Shown: positions 1 through 10,695 of the stretch, piece after piece
Layout of the letters: each line of letters starts with the position of its first letter
How positions within the stretch are numbered: the first letter of the stretch is position 1
From: Prosopocoilus inquinatus
Taxonomy: Eukaryota; Arthropoda; Insecta; Coleoptera; Lucanidae
Length of the DNA: 64,000 nucleotides
Direction of reading: 5' to 3'
Assembly: GCA_036172665.1 (NCBI GenBank)
Contig: CM069872.1
Location: forward strand, 43,448,101 to 43,512,100
Notes under the pieces: model-generated
The model's database searches: none
What the model was told of the DNA's origin: nothing
The model's input: the letters and a program-made list of their open reading frames with translations, nothing else
Position numbers and translations under genes: made by a program

Positions 1-1159
1 GACGAGCTTCGCAAGAGAAATTTCAAATTCACAAACACATAAATTTTTCTTTTACCTTCGCAAAGGCTTTGCCTTTAATAATAAAACTTGATGAATATTT
101 GCCCTGAATCTTAATTTCGAACTTTTAATTTAAGTCTTTCATTCAAACAAACTTCATTCAAATTTTTTTTTTTTTTAGTTTTAACGAGATATTTACACGG
201 AATTAATTTCGTTGGAATACAAAAACAGAAATCTAATACTCGATTTTAATTAAATCGTTTCGACTTTGTTACTTGCAGTTCTTTTTAAAATGTTAGATAT
301 CAACGGTAGTCTATTGTGAAAAATCTCGGAGCGCATTTTCATCTTACACGTCGGCGACTAGATCTTGTCAGGATTTCGTTTTAACTTTTTTTCGATAAGC
401 AGAATCGTGTCCTTAGCAGTCGAAATGAATTTCAAATTGACGGGAATATGAATACAGATTGAATCCCCGTTGTCGGTGCGTGTCCCCGGGCGAATCTCCG
501 ACGCCTTTGAAACGGACACAGTAGAAAGCTGCAGCATATTTCAGCGGGGGAAAAGCATTCCTTCCACCTTCCGATGGATCGCCACCCTCCTAAAATGTCA
601 CCAATTATTCTTGTGTATTTAATACTCTAAATAACGATATTTTATGGGAATGTACGCTAATGTATTCACATGGTGAAAATGTTTCCATTAGTGTAGGTGT
701 AACAGAATAGAATGATATTCGAAATCAGCGGCAAGATTAAATGCAGAGGTAAATCTAGCGGAAGCAACGAACGGTTTTATTGATAAATGTCATTAACAGA
801 AATGTGGGATGTTGTTGTGAATGCATGATAGAATGCACGTGTGTGAAGTAGAGCGATTAATTTTTTTTTTATGTTTGAGTTAACATGTGTGCAATCAGAG
901 CTAAATGGTGTTGTTCCATGTTGAAGTAGCTTTATTTATGTACGCTAAACATAGAATTACTGTTAATCTCTGTAATTACTGCACGATTTTTTGAAAAGAT
1001 ATTATTATCATTGAGTGTTTCATTATTTTACTGCATAATTTCCATTTAATAATATTCATAATAAATAGGTATTTTGTGAAGAATCGTTGTTTTATGTGAG
1101 GCTAAAGTAGGAACGTCGATTAAAAAGAAATAAAATGGGCAGAAAAAGCAAAATGTGAT
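1..1159. other. AT-rich non-coding DNA, no gene seen
   Basis: No reading frame, RNA gene or inverted repeat that I can support. The stretch is AT-rich with homopolymer T tracts. Confidence 0.5.
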
Positions 1160-1640
1160 AAAATTATTTCCTTTTTTTTCCGCCTTTCGCTCCCGTATTC
1201 TGTCGAACGTAATAATTCATAATTGAATACATTAGCCGGCATTTTGCGAAACGCTTCCATTTAAAAATTCGGCTCCTTCCAGTGGAAAAACGTGCAGGCG
1301 CGGTGAAAGCACGAAACGCAACAATGGCTTCCCTTAACCGGTGATGAATCGATATATAATTCAATTTTGCCTTTCTCGGGGCGCATTTAAATAGCTCTCG
1401 GAGTGTCGCTAAACGCCCCGCCGAAGACACTTTAAACCCGGACTTAACGACCGAACTAGCGACCGACTGAATTTATAACCGCACCGTGCGTCCGGCTAGA
1501 AAAAGCGTCGCGACGCCGCCCGGCGTCTTTCACGACGGCCGATGCCTGTCATGTAGATTTCGGAAATTGTGCATTGACCGAGGACGTGCACGGCGAGTTC
1601 GGAAATTTGGTCGACTTCCCCTACGATCCTCTTCTACCTT
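1160..1640. other. GC-richer unique island, possible regulatory DNA
   Basis: The base composition rises clearly against the AT-rich flanks, with many CpG-containing words around 1490-1530, and no repeat of it is visible elsewhere in the window. An 88-codon minus frame (1430-1164) crosses it. That frame is rich in Arg and Lys, has no recognisable domain and reads as a shadow. In insect introns such islands are often conserved regulatory DNA, which is inference here. Confidence 0.3.
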
Positions 1641-3053
1641 TATGCAAATATTTTATGAGAGGTGAAATTGCTTTCGCTGAATGGCGTTTCGAAGTTTTTC
1701 CCCCTTGGCTGCCGTAATAAAAACTTTTGCAAAAAATTTTTGCCTGGTGATTTCTTTTACGTTTTTTCCTGAATGATTAATTTCAGCTACCAACTGATAC
1801 TTCCTGAAATAAAGAGGCACAGTTCTACCCCAAAGATTATTCAACTCATTCAACTGCAACTTTAGCTGCAGAATAATATTTAAATTACACGCATTATTTT
1901 ATGCAAATATCAATTAACTCTATCGATTATTTAAGTACATTTGTAACGTAATAGTTTCCAGAGAGTTACATTGGACTAACGCTCCCCCTCTTGGGTTAGT
2001 TAAAGGGAAATCGCTCGATGTCTGCAAAGTGTGCAATTTGGAATAAATGCATGGTATTAGTGATTCCTATTTGATTCTGTTATTCCAGTAAAGTTTATTG
2101 TAATAATTTTCTTCTAATAAGACAGGTTAATTAGACATCTTTTAAGCTTACAATTGGTTTAGTTATGCTATGCCAAGCTGCAATCCCTCGCGTAGCGTAA
2201 CACCGTCTGTATAATCCACTTAAAAATTGTCTCGTAATAGAAATAAATTGAATTAAAGTTGAGTTTAGTTAGAACGATAACTCAAAAACTTCTAAAACTC
2301 TTGTATATCGGCTTATAATAGGCAATAATTTATACCAGAAAGGATGTACGCAAACTAAATTTCAGTTATTAGATTTTCATGGATGACATCGTGTGAAGCA
2401 TAAGTTTCTTGATACGCTTGAAGTTACGAAAATTCCTGTCGCATTTCCTTAATTTAATTTAATCGCTTTGAGAATCATGTAAGTTCGATTTCTGACAAAA
2501 ATTAATAATATTGAAAATATTTGGTAATTGAGAAACGGGATGTAAGTGTAATATTCGGTTAGCCATTGTTTGTATTACGTTACGTAACAGTATCTTATTT
2601 AACTGTTTTTCGTAAATGAGCTTAAATTAAATTTAGGCGATGGAGTGTTCCCCGAATAACTCACAACAGTCAAGATGGATGTAGGAAAATTCACCATAAT
2701 TAAAAATTAGAAGTTATAGTTTCCATAAAACTGACAAGATACGGGGTGTCCCAGCATAACATTTTGAATATTTACAGGGCATGTAGTACGGTCGAAAACA
2801 AGTTAATATTTGCACATGGAATATTAAATGACAACAGCGACTCAATTGCAACAGTCTAACAACTTATTTTATGGTCTTGTAAAGAAGATATATATAACGT
2901 CGTTCTTCTATAAACACACAGGATCAGTATGTGACTCAAAGCACACGTGAAGAATTTATTGATTTAAAATTTAGTTAATATCTACACACTGTAGATGAAT
3001 GCAATTCTTAATTTGCTACTTGGTTTGCCGAAATGTATAGTATGAATGAGTAA
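1641..3053. other. AT-rich non-coding DNA with one transposon-like end
   Basis: Nothing coding is supported. At about 2742 the word ACGGGGTGTCCC resembles the ACAGGGTGT-type termini of the TIR element at 10696, but I found no matching opposite end. Confidence 0.35.
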
Positions 3054-3056
3054 TTA

Positions 3057-3243
3057 GGGCCAGTTCTACAAACGAGGTTTAAGCTGACGCTCAACTGACC
3101 AGGTTCAAAGTGAACAAAATCGCATCAAATTTTATTTATGAATACATTAATTGTCGTATGTCTTTAAGTTTCTATGCGAATTTGTTTACCTTCAACCTAG
3201 TTCAGTTGAGCGTCACCTTAAACCTCCTTTGTACAACTGGCCC
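3057..3243. mobile_element. Harbinger/Tourist-like MITE, 187 bp
   Basis: The element is almost entirely an inverted repeat. The left arm begins GGGCCAGTTCTACAAACGAG and the right arm read in reverse begins GGGCCAGTTGTACAAAGGAG. The arms stay alignable for about 70 bp each, through a shared GACGCTCAACTGA block. Exact TTA trinucleotides flank it at 3054-3056 and 3244-3246. A 3-bp TTA duplication plus GGGCC termini is the signature of PIF/Harbinger non-autonomous elements. It has no coding capacity. Confidence 0.82.
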
Positions 3244-3246
3244 TTA

Positions 3247-4300
3247 AAGTATCTAGCGGAAAATATTGTTATATTAGAACCGGTTGATTTGCGGATCTAT
3301 GTTCCTTAAGACTTTTTTACTTGTTTTTAATCGTATTACATAGGTACCTTTTCTATATTTAAAATTATTTTGTGATACCCAGTAAATGTTGTTTACAAAA
3401 TTTTACTGAAAAGTTTTTTATATAGATGTTGGGCTATTTGGTAGTCGGTTCCCGTAAGGAAAAGAAAAAACAAATTTTTTTTCTTATTTCAAGAACCTTT
3501 TCGATGATGACGGTGGTGTTCTTTTAGTAACCAGAGATACATTGGGTTTTCCAGTTAACATTTCGTTAGTGCTGTTAATGGTGTTTTCTTGATTAGTAGA
3601 TTTTACAACGAATTTCTCAGTTACCACTTAGATTACGGCCCAACCCACAGATGGTTTCTACCAACAAGTTGTAAGGAAATACTGAAATAATGAAGTAAAT
3701 AGGCTATACATACATAAGGAACAGGAAAGTAAAAACACAAAACGCTCAGAGGAAAAGGATATACTGCCATCCCGAGAGTGTACTTACAGAAAGAAATATG
3801 AAAACAGGGATGTACTGACTGGACCTCTCGAAAGTGTTTCTCCTTATATCGAGCAAGAACAGACAAGAAGCCTTACGCGAAATATAAGACCGAGTCTGTA
3901 AACAGCTAACAAAATACGTTAATAACATATACAGAATGGTTCACAAATTAAAACAAGTTCGAATTCACATGTAACAATTAAAACATGAGAAAGTCCCTCT
4001 ACATTTACGAATTAAAGTAATTAGTATTCAGTTTGTCTATTCGTCTTCAGTTATTGTATCCAGAACATGAATATGGACGTTATCAGCACTAAATGTGAAC
4101 AAAATAAGAAACACACAAGAAACCGTTGAGATACTGCTGTTAAAGAGAGAAAACCTGTCGAACGAATAATAAGCAAAACGAGAGCCATTGAGCAAGTCCG
4201 CGAACAAAAGCTAAAACGGCGAGTAATAATAAACACCTTAAAGGTCAACGGTGAAACAATTAAATAGAAAAATTGCATCTATATGCAGGAAAAGATCGAG
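3247..4300. other. Non-coding DNA, possibly decayed LINE sequence
   Basis: Short plus-strand frames full of charged residues run from about 3640 into the RT-like tail at 4303, so part of this stretch may be the degraded body of the same element. I could not place any catalytic motif. The minus-strand frames of 60-77 codons here are hydrophobic shadows. Confidence 0.3.
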
Positions 4301-4302
4301 AA

Positions 4303-4410
4303 GTGAGGTGGAAAGACTACATAGTTGGTTTTATGTTGTAAAGAATCGCTCAGAATAATGAAAAGTGGAAACAAACAGGGGATGCGTACATCCAAAAAGG
4401 GAAAGGATAG
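4303..4410 (+). pseudogene. Non-LTR retrotransposon RT C-terminal tail, relic
   Basis: This 36-codon plus-strand stretch reads VRWKDYIVGF, then one stop, RIAQNNEKWKQTGDAYIQ, and a terminal stop at 4408. The spacing of RW-D-I, AQ, W-K, G and AYIQ matches the C-terminal end of insect non-LTR reverse transcriptase ORFs, which typically finish with an RW-DD-I segment followed by AQDR-W and EAYIQQW. The frame stays open upstream through AGKDRE. An in-frame stop and the lack of an RT core show it is dead. The family assignment rests on a short tail and could be wrong at clade level. Confidence 0.5.
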
Positions 4411-4983
4411 AAAATGGGCTAAAAAGAAGAAGAATGAGGAGGAAAAGGACGAGAAGAAGAGAAGATGTTACTAAATAATTAGCCAAATCCATGTAAGACT
4501 TTCTTCAATACCTTCTTAATGTGGCAAATGAAACATACTAATTAATGTCTCATCTGTACAGCGTCTTTTATTTTAGTAATTATGCTTTCGAATATACAAG
4601 TAAAAGACACTCTAGTGGACTTATAACTATATCGCTATTTGTTTGTGTTTATACAGAATATTTTAACCATTAAGACACAACTAATAAGAAGGTGTGTAAT
4701 TTAAAACAAGCGTACAACTTACTCTCATACTTAAATAAATAGGTGCCTAAGATCAAGGATAACAAATTTTCAGGGTAAGAGATTGGTTATTGTTAAACTC
4801 GTTACTTGGCCACATTTAAATCTGCAGAAATTTTTTTAATTTATATCATACATCGATTGTGAGGTTAAAATCCTTTATAAATAAAGTATAAGTTCTTTAA
4901 ATTAAGATTTAAATAAAATATTGAATCAGTAGGTCCTTATTACTTTAATTAAGTCTTTACAGTGAATATTAATTAATTAATTA
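4411..4983. other. AT-rich non-coding DNA
   Basis: Purine-rich just after the RT tail (4410-4465), then AT-rich with TTAATTAA runs at 4970-4985. No gene seen. Confidence 0.45.
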
Positions 4984-4990
4984 ATTTCTG

Positions 4991-5243
4991 AACGGTCCAA
5001 GTGGTAAGGGACCGGACTTGCAGTCGTAAGGACGTGGGTTCGGATCCTACTCGAGATATTTTTCGGGGATGGTCGTTACTCACTTCGGGTATCCTTCAGT
5101 GTTGGGAATACAATTCGACACTGCTTGCCCTTTAACCGCGAGGAATACTTTACACACACAAAAATACGCTCCTGCTCCTGAGGTTCTGACAAATATATGA
5201 CTTAGGACCCCGTTGGGTAAGAACCACTGATAAAAGACATAAT
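4991..5243 (+). mobile_element. tRNA-derived SINE, about 253 bp
   Basis: The head carries an A-box-like word (AGTGGTAAGGGACCGG, from about 5000) and a good Pol III B box (GGGTTCGGATCC, about 5037). This is the internal promoter arrangement of tRNA-derived SINEs, followed by an unrelated body of roughly 180 bp. The 7-mer ATTTCTG flanks it at 4984-4990 and 5244-5250, consistent with a short target-site duplication. The head does not fold into a complete tRNA, so it is not a functional tRNA gene. I see no second copy in the window. Confidence 0.6.
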
Positions 5244-5250
5244 ATTTCTG

Positions 5251-6189
5251 TTCTAATGAAAATCATAGAAAACTGGTGGAAAATACTTTTTCAACCTTTC
5301 CAACTGTCATCAACTGAGGAGCTTCCGAGCAAAACTGAATAAATCGACTTTCAGTTTCCAGTTTGCAGAAAATAAGCATTAAGTCTACTGAGTACGCAGT
5401 GCAAGATACAAACGATTCTGACTCAGTCTTTCAATTTTATGTGATAGTAGATTGACGTAAGTTGTGTTAAAAAATTCAGTGAACTTTAGGGAATATGCCA
5501 AAAAACAATATGGATTTACTAGGATTTACACGTCGTAATGACGAAACTGGTCGTGCCCAAAATAAAAAATTGTAGCCAGACATATCTTCACCTACCTAAA
5601 AAAATCATAGATTCTCAATTTATTCGAACAGAAATGATAGAGTAAAACTCCGTCATTTGGAGTATGTTTCCAGCTATTTTAATTTTGATTTTAAATTATA
5701 GAATTTTCATGTTTTTGATTGTTTCGTCATCCGTTTTTGGCCGTAGTTCAATGATGTTGTTGATTCTTTAAGTAACTTTGCGGTTCGGTTAACCTTATGG
5801 GTTGTAGTATAAAAATTTTGAATCAGAGGCTCTGAGTCAGGTTTACAAATTAACTGAAACTGTCAGCTGATTGATTTAAAAATAATTTTTTTCGTTGTCC
5901 TAAACCCGATCAAATTACCTGTTTGAAAAAGTTCGTACTCCGGACGCCAGTTCATTAATTCATTCTCAATTTATTCGATTTTGCACAGTCAACATGGATT
6001 TATCCGCTATTGCTTGAAGAATAAGAATTTATTCGCTGTTGCACGAAACTGTCCACTCTGAGTCGCTTTTTATATGAGATTTATTTGTTGTTTTTATCAC
6101 AAGATGCGCGACAATCGAAAACTGGCCTGAAAATCATATAAAAATTAGATGTATCTAATTTTTCGTCAAATTTATTCAGTTTTCTCCTC
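5251..6189. other. AT-rich non-coding DNA, no gene seen
   Basis: No supported gene or repeat. Frames are short and interrupted on both strands. Confidence 0.45.
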
Positions 6190-6193
6190 AATA

Positions 6194-6964
6194 GGGTATA
6201 TGACAATAATATAAAATTATTAATTAAAGCTCTCTAATCGAGACTATAGTCAATAACACACGCGAAAACACCAAATTTGTACGTTTTTTATATTTATTAT
6301 TCTCTTAAATTAATAAATAAAATCGAAAATATTCAAATATAAATCACGTGGTTTCGAAAGACTTCCCATTCATTGTGACGTCAGTATTCATACATTGTCT
6401 AAAAGCGATCGTAAGATGTCGCTATTTTATCTGTGCATTGTCCTTGACGTTTATGTCGTATGCAGACCCCTGACAAATAGTTTGAATGTTTGCTCTTAAT
6501 ATGTGCTGAAAAATATAGTTTTAATTTAAGCAACAATTACGAAGTGAATATCTTAAAGAAATTATTATTTTTTTTTACTTTGTTGGTGAGAAATTTGTGG
6601 TGGAAACGGGAACTTTTCGCCATTGAGAAGTAAGGTTGGTAACACTAAATTTTGTGAAACGCTTATAAATAATTTATTCGGAGTTCTTGCACAGGTATTT
6701 TTACATTATAGCACAGCACAATACTGATAACATGTCTTACTATTCATTGTAATAAGTTTTATGTGTTTGTATTTATATTCACTTATTACGATTTGGCAGC
6801 ATATGAACATTGACGTCACACGGTCAGAATGTGCGTTTTGGCGGGAATTTAATCAATTCAAATTTCTTTAATTTTTTAAGACTTTAATATTCATTTATCA
6901 AAAAAATTATCGTATTCTTACCTACTTTCAAATAAAATTCTTAAAAAAAAATGTTCATGTACCC
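6194..6964. mobile_element. TA-flanked inverted-repeat element, about 770 bp
   Basis: Both ends read AATAGGGTA(T/C)ATGA in inverted orientation, with a TA next to each terminus (6192-6193 and 6965-6966). A second inverted pair lies inside: GTGACGTCAGTATTCAT near 6376 and its counterpart near 6805. No transposase frame is present, so this would be a non-autonomous DNA transposon. It also contains a half-copy of the perfect hairpin at 26657 (see 6403). The superfamily is unclear. Confidence 0.5.
6403..6433 (+). repeat. Half-copy of the 26657 hairpin arm
   Basis: This 31-bp stretch matches the right arm of the hairpin at 26713-26745 except at two positions. The shared core is GTAAGATGTCGCTATTTTAT. 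There is no inverted partner nearby. Confidence 0.7.
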
Positions 6965-7255
6965 TATTATCACATTCAATGCGAAGAAATGTTTTGGTTT
7001 TTGATTTTAATTTCGTCCATAAATGACAGACAAATAAGTCCTTATTTTAACCACATTTAAGGAACTAGGTTATCTAAAATTTAGTTAAAAAAAATGATCT
7101 AGATGCGCATTGATTGTAAGTACGACCTCAAAATAATTCTGTGAAACTTACAAGTACATTCCAAATGCTGCATTAGTGTACACCCGGTATTTCTTTACCT
7201 CTTATTCTTAGTTTAGTGAAGAATTCGACACAACTGTGATTGGAGTACTCTCTTA

Positions 7256-7421
7256 GGGTAAGTTTATAACGAAGCTGTGATGATGGATGGCTTTTTCTGC
7301 TCGCTTATATGAGCGTTTACACTTGAAGCTCGAACATGAACATAAGCATTTGAATACGTGTTTCTTTGAATCAGCGCTTTTCGAAATCATCTATCATCAC
7401 AGCTTCTTTGTGAACTCACCC
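7256..7421. mobile_element. Harbinger/Tourist-like MITE, 166 bp
   Basis: The inverted termini begin GGGTAAGTTTATAACGAAGC on the left and GGGTGAGTTCACAAAGAAGC on the right (reversed), and continue through a shared TGTGATGAT block. Exact TTA duplications lie at 7253-7255 and 7422-7424. A 61-codon plus frame at 7287-7472 runs across the hairpin and is not a gene. Confidence 0.75.
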
Positions 7422-7424
7422 TTA

Positions 7425-8239
7425 GAAGATTATGCCGTAATTGTTGTTAGGGCAGGTTTCCGAAAATATTGAGACGACAAGTATTTGAAATGAAGTATTT
7501 GTCGTGGACAAATAAATTTTAAATCGTAATTTCCTATTAATTTATTCTTAATAGTATCGCAATTAACCTTATTGTGTGGGAAGATTTTAAACGCATCTTC
7601 TCCAATCATTTTCGACTCGTGGAATGATAAATTCAATTTAGGGCCGATCGTAATTCGGATAGGTTTTATATAAAATCGCCTACAGAGGAATGTTTAATAA
7701 AGCGTAGCAGTTTTATTATGAAATAGTTTTAAAAATCTGATACGAGTAACTTGGAACTACGTACTGTAGTGAATCGACGAGGATAGTGCAGTTTGTAATA
7801 ATAAAATGGCATCCGAGAATAATCTCAGTTTCATTTTTCATTTAACATTGCTCTTCAGTGATTCTGTAATGGGGGCTTTCAGTTATCAATTTTATGAGAA
7901 TCGTGAATATAATTTCGGATTTATCTCGAAATAACAAAGTTCGTTCATAATTTCGTTTCCCCCCCAACGTTCTGTCTGTTTTCTTCTCTTCGCATCCACC
8001 GGAATTAATTCCGGGAGAATCTCGCAAAAGGCGCGCAACATATTACGGCGCGTCGCCGGCACAATGCGGCGTCGATTATGAGAGCAACAAATCCTCGGCC
8101 GCGTTATTTGTATCTCCGAGAACAAAACCGCAGATTTGCGAGACGATGGAAATCGTATTCAAACCTAATTTCTTAAGCACTCAGTTTGTCGTTGCCGATG
8201 CTTTATCTTTCCGTTTCCCGCGCGAACGTTTTCTCGGTG
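7425..8239. other. Non-coding DNA rising into a GC-rich block
   Basis: AT-rich until about 7960, then progressively CpG-richer toward the putative promoter. The overlapping 61- and 77-codon minus frames (7842-8125) share no recognisable domain and look like by-products of composition. Confidence 0.4.
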
Positions 8240-8306
8240 CAGAGCCCGCGGTCGGGCCGCGGACCGGCGCAATGCTCAGCGCCGCGACGCCGAGCCGAGC
8301 CTCAGT
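8240..8306 (+). promoter_or_regulatory. GC-rich core promoter with TCAGT initiator
   Basis: This is the most CpG-dense segment of the window, running into the pentamer TCAGT at 8302-8306, the preferred arthropod initiator, with its A at 8304. No TATA box lies about 30 bp upstream, as in many insect housekeeping or developmental promoters. I see no clear downstream promoter element at +28. The call depends on the exon-like sequence that follows. Confidence 0.35.
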
Positions 8307-8459
8307 AGTTCCCTACGCGCGACGCTTTTCGGGGGTAGCATGCCAATCGGGTGCTTTTGATTAGCGATCATCGTCGATCACCTTGACGGGTCTTGAAATA
8401 GCCCATCGTGTTTACCGGGAATTCATCGAACGTCACCGAAAATTATTTATTAGGCGAAA
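8304..8459 (+). other. Putative non-coding first exon with GTGAGT donor
   Basis: From the initiator A at 8304 the sequence runs about 156 bp to the word AAA|GTGAGT, a near-consensus splice donor with the intron starting at 8460. The plus frame starting at 8408 reads across the donor into AT-rich DNA, so I treat this exon as untranslated. The donor faces the same way as the signal-peptide exon at 59087, which has an acceptor and no promoter of its own. Joining them into one gene with a roughly 50.6-kb first intron is my inference. RNA evidence is absent. Confidence 0.38.
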
Positions 8460-8759
8460 GTGAGTGTGGTGTTTTCAATAAAAAACAATCGAAAAAGTTA
8501 CGCAAAGTTTTGCTGACGATAAAAAAAAACTTAAACTTGAAGGTTGTAGTAACACTCCAAACATCATTAAATACTCTCAGTTCTAAAAAGATAGTAGTGA
8601 TAGACGTGAGTGATGCCTGGAAGTTTTACAAAGTAGGCGTGGTTAGTATCCTACTTTTTTATTTTCATTAATTTAATCCCTGTGTGTTGTTAAAAAAAGT
8701 ACAAGTATAATTAGAAAATTCTAATAGATAGTTAAAAAATAATAAAAACTAAAGTGTGA

Positions 8760-9120
8760 TATAAATTAGCGGCGTAAGTGCATCCGGGCTAATCTGTGCC
8801 TGAAATATGACGCGATTTACTAGATTTATTGCGCCCTATTTTTTCCGCGGGTATGCGCAAATTAAGCTATTTATATTGCGAGGTGTTCAAATGTAATACA
8901 AATGGCCGAAACTCGTTTACACCGTCCATCGCGTTCGGTGCGCTCGAATAAATTCCGCGTTACATTTTTTTGCGGCGCTGAAGCTTGATTTATGCCCTCG
9001 AATAACACGGAATATCATCGGTCCAGTAATTTCTTCGGACATGGCCGGAATTTCGGATCGTTTAATTCATCTGAATCTGAAAAGAAGCTTCCTGTCGCGA
9101 TTAGCTAATGTATAGAAGGC
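8760..9120. other. GC-richer unique island downstream of exon 1
   Basis: Single-copy-looking sequence with balanced composition and no open frame, lying 300-660 bp into the proposed intron. Intronic enhancers commonly sit here, but nothing in the sequence proves function. Confidence 0.28.
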
Positions 9121-9302
9121 TCGTCTATCGTTTTCCGGACGATCAAGATCGATTTCTTTGCTTGCACCCTTTTTTTTGGATTGGGATTCTGGAATGAAGT
9201 GATTTATTACTTGTGAAATCAAACTTCCCTTCCTCAAATTTGTTTAATTTTAGTAATTCTTTCAGTTATGCTCTATAATAAAATCACTTAGTATAGTAAA
9301 AA

Positions 9303-9328
9303 CACCCGACGCATCCGCCATTTTTTGA
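9303..9328 (-). repeat. Solitary end of the 303-bp repeat family
   Basis: The word ACCCGACGCATCCGCCA followed by a T tract matches the ACCCGGCGCATCCGCCA word found in every unit of the array at 48.5-50.0 kb, in the orientation of its inverted units. Another solitary copy is near 50585. Confidence 0.5.
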
Positions 9329-9584
9329 TTTTTTAAAAATTATTCGTTTGCCTAAACTTTACCAATTTATAACAACGCAGAAAAGAACAAAGTGTACTAC
9401 TAATAAAGTAATAAATAAATCAATATTAACAAAATTTAGTAATTCAATGTAAATGATGAGCTTAATTTTGCAATTGTGAAGAGATCTCAAGAAATTCAAA
9501 ACTCTTAATGCGTTGCTCATATTTAAATTTTAATTCTGATACTCTTTTGGAATTACGATTTCTTCTGCTTTAGTCTTCACCCTC

Positions 9585-10312
9585 CTTACAACCTCACATA
9601 GTGGTGCAGGGTGTAATGTTGACAATATCCATGTAAAACTGCTTCCTGTTCATTGTTAATTCTGTTACTTCCTTCCATGTTTTTCCTTTCGTTTTAAGTA
9701 GTCTCCATATTTCTTTCCCTCATGTTAGTTGTGGTCTTCCTCTTCTCTTATTTTTTTGTACTTTAACCAGCCATATTCTTTTAACGGGCCTTATTTCTAC
9801 CAAGGTTTGAAAATGTCCCCACCAACTCAAATATCTTTCTTCAATAAACTCAAATATGTTTGTACATCCAATTCTTTCCTTATATCGTCGCTTCTCATAT
9901 TATCTGCCTTTGTGACTCTTTCAACTCTTCTTAGATATTTCATTTCGATCGCTTGTATTTTATTTTTCAGTTTTCCATTGATAACCCGTGATTCACATCC
10001 AAAAGTCAGTACTGATCTGTACATGCTTTAAAAACTTTTATTTCCGTTTTTCTTGAAATTTCTTTTTTGTTAATAAACTTGTTATTCATTGTGTAGAACA
10101 ATTTCAATGTATTTTCAATTCTGTTTACAATTTTTTTCTGATTTTTCCGTGTCATGTTTGTGTACCTCTTCTCCGGTTATTGTCACTTTTGTTTTCTCTG
10201 AGTTCATTTTCTTTTCGTTTTCGTTCAGCTCTCTGTTCCAAAATTCTATGTTCTTCTGTAATTCTCTCTCGTCTTAATACAAAATCATCATCAGTTCACA
10301 GATAAAACTTTA
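9585..10312 (-). pseudogene. Non-LTR retrotransposon reverse transcriptase, 5'-truncated relic
   Basis: Read on the minus strand across three frames, the region gives the order expected for the RT palm/thumb and C-terminus of an insect LINE. It starts with a degraded YADD box (TDDDFVL, about 10300), then ELQKNIEFWN, MNSEKTKVTITGEEV, NKKEISRKTEIKVF, TFGCESRVINGKLKNKIQ, EMKYLRRVERVT and DIRKELDVQ. The tail is LSWWGHFQ, RPVKRIW, KRRGRPQ and a final TWKEVTEL. The piece begins right at the catalytic box, so all upstream RT and endonuclease sequence is missing. Frameshifts and stops (for example after RGRPQLT) show it is inactive. The family is secure as non-LTR RT; the clade is not. Confidence 0.87.
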
Positions 10313-10570
10313 ATTCAAGTTACGCTTTCGAATGGTTAACATGGACAAATTTGCTCTGAAATTATAAAACGGAAGGCCATAGTCTCTGATATGCGAAAGT
10401 TTATTTTGCAGTAGAATATGAGTTGTTAAAAAGTAGCGGCGAATTACAATTATTAAACGACGTCAAAACATTAAAGTTTAACGAGCTTTTAAAACTTGCA
10501 ATTGAAGTCGACTCTTATCAGATGAAATTTATAAGTAAATAGTTTTTAAAACTTTAACCGGACACTGTTT

Positions 10571-10650
10571 AAATTAGGAGTACTCTACGTTTCACTATCG
10601 CTTGACCAAGCTATAGCTATAGTGAAACGTAGAGGGTTCCTTCTAATTAT
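10571..10650. repeat. Short hairpin, 16-bp perfect arms
   Basis: CTCTACGTTTCACTAT (10583-10598) is exactly complementary in reverse to 10619-10634, with a 20-nt loop. Weaker pairing continues outward to AATTAG on both sides. The loop word ACTATCGCTTGACC resembles the loop edge of the hairpin at 26657, hinting at a common family. Confidence 0.65.
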
Positions 10651-10695
10651 TATTTCTTTTTAAACTATTTACTTGAAAAGAATATAGTAATAGTA

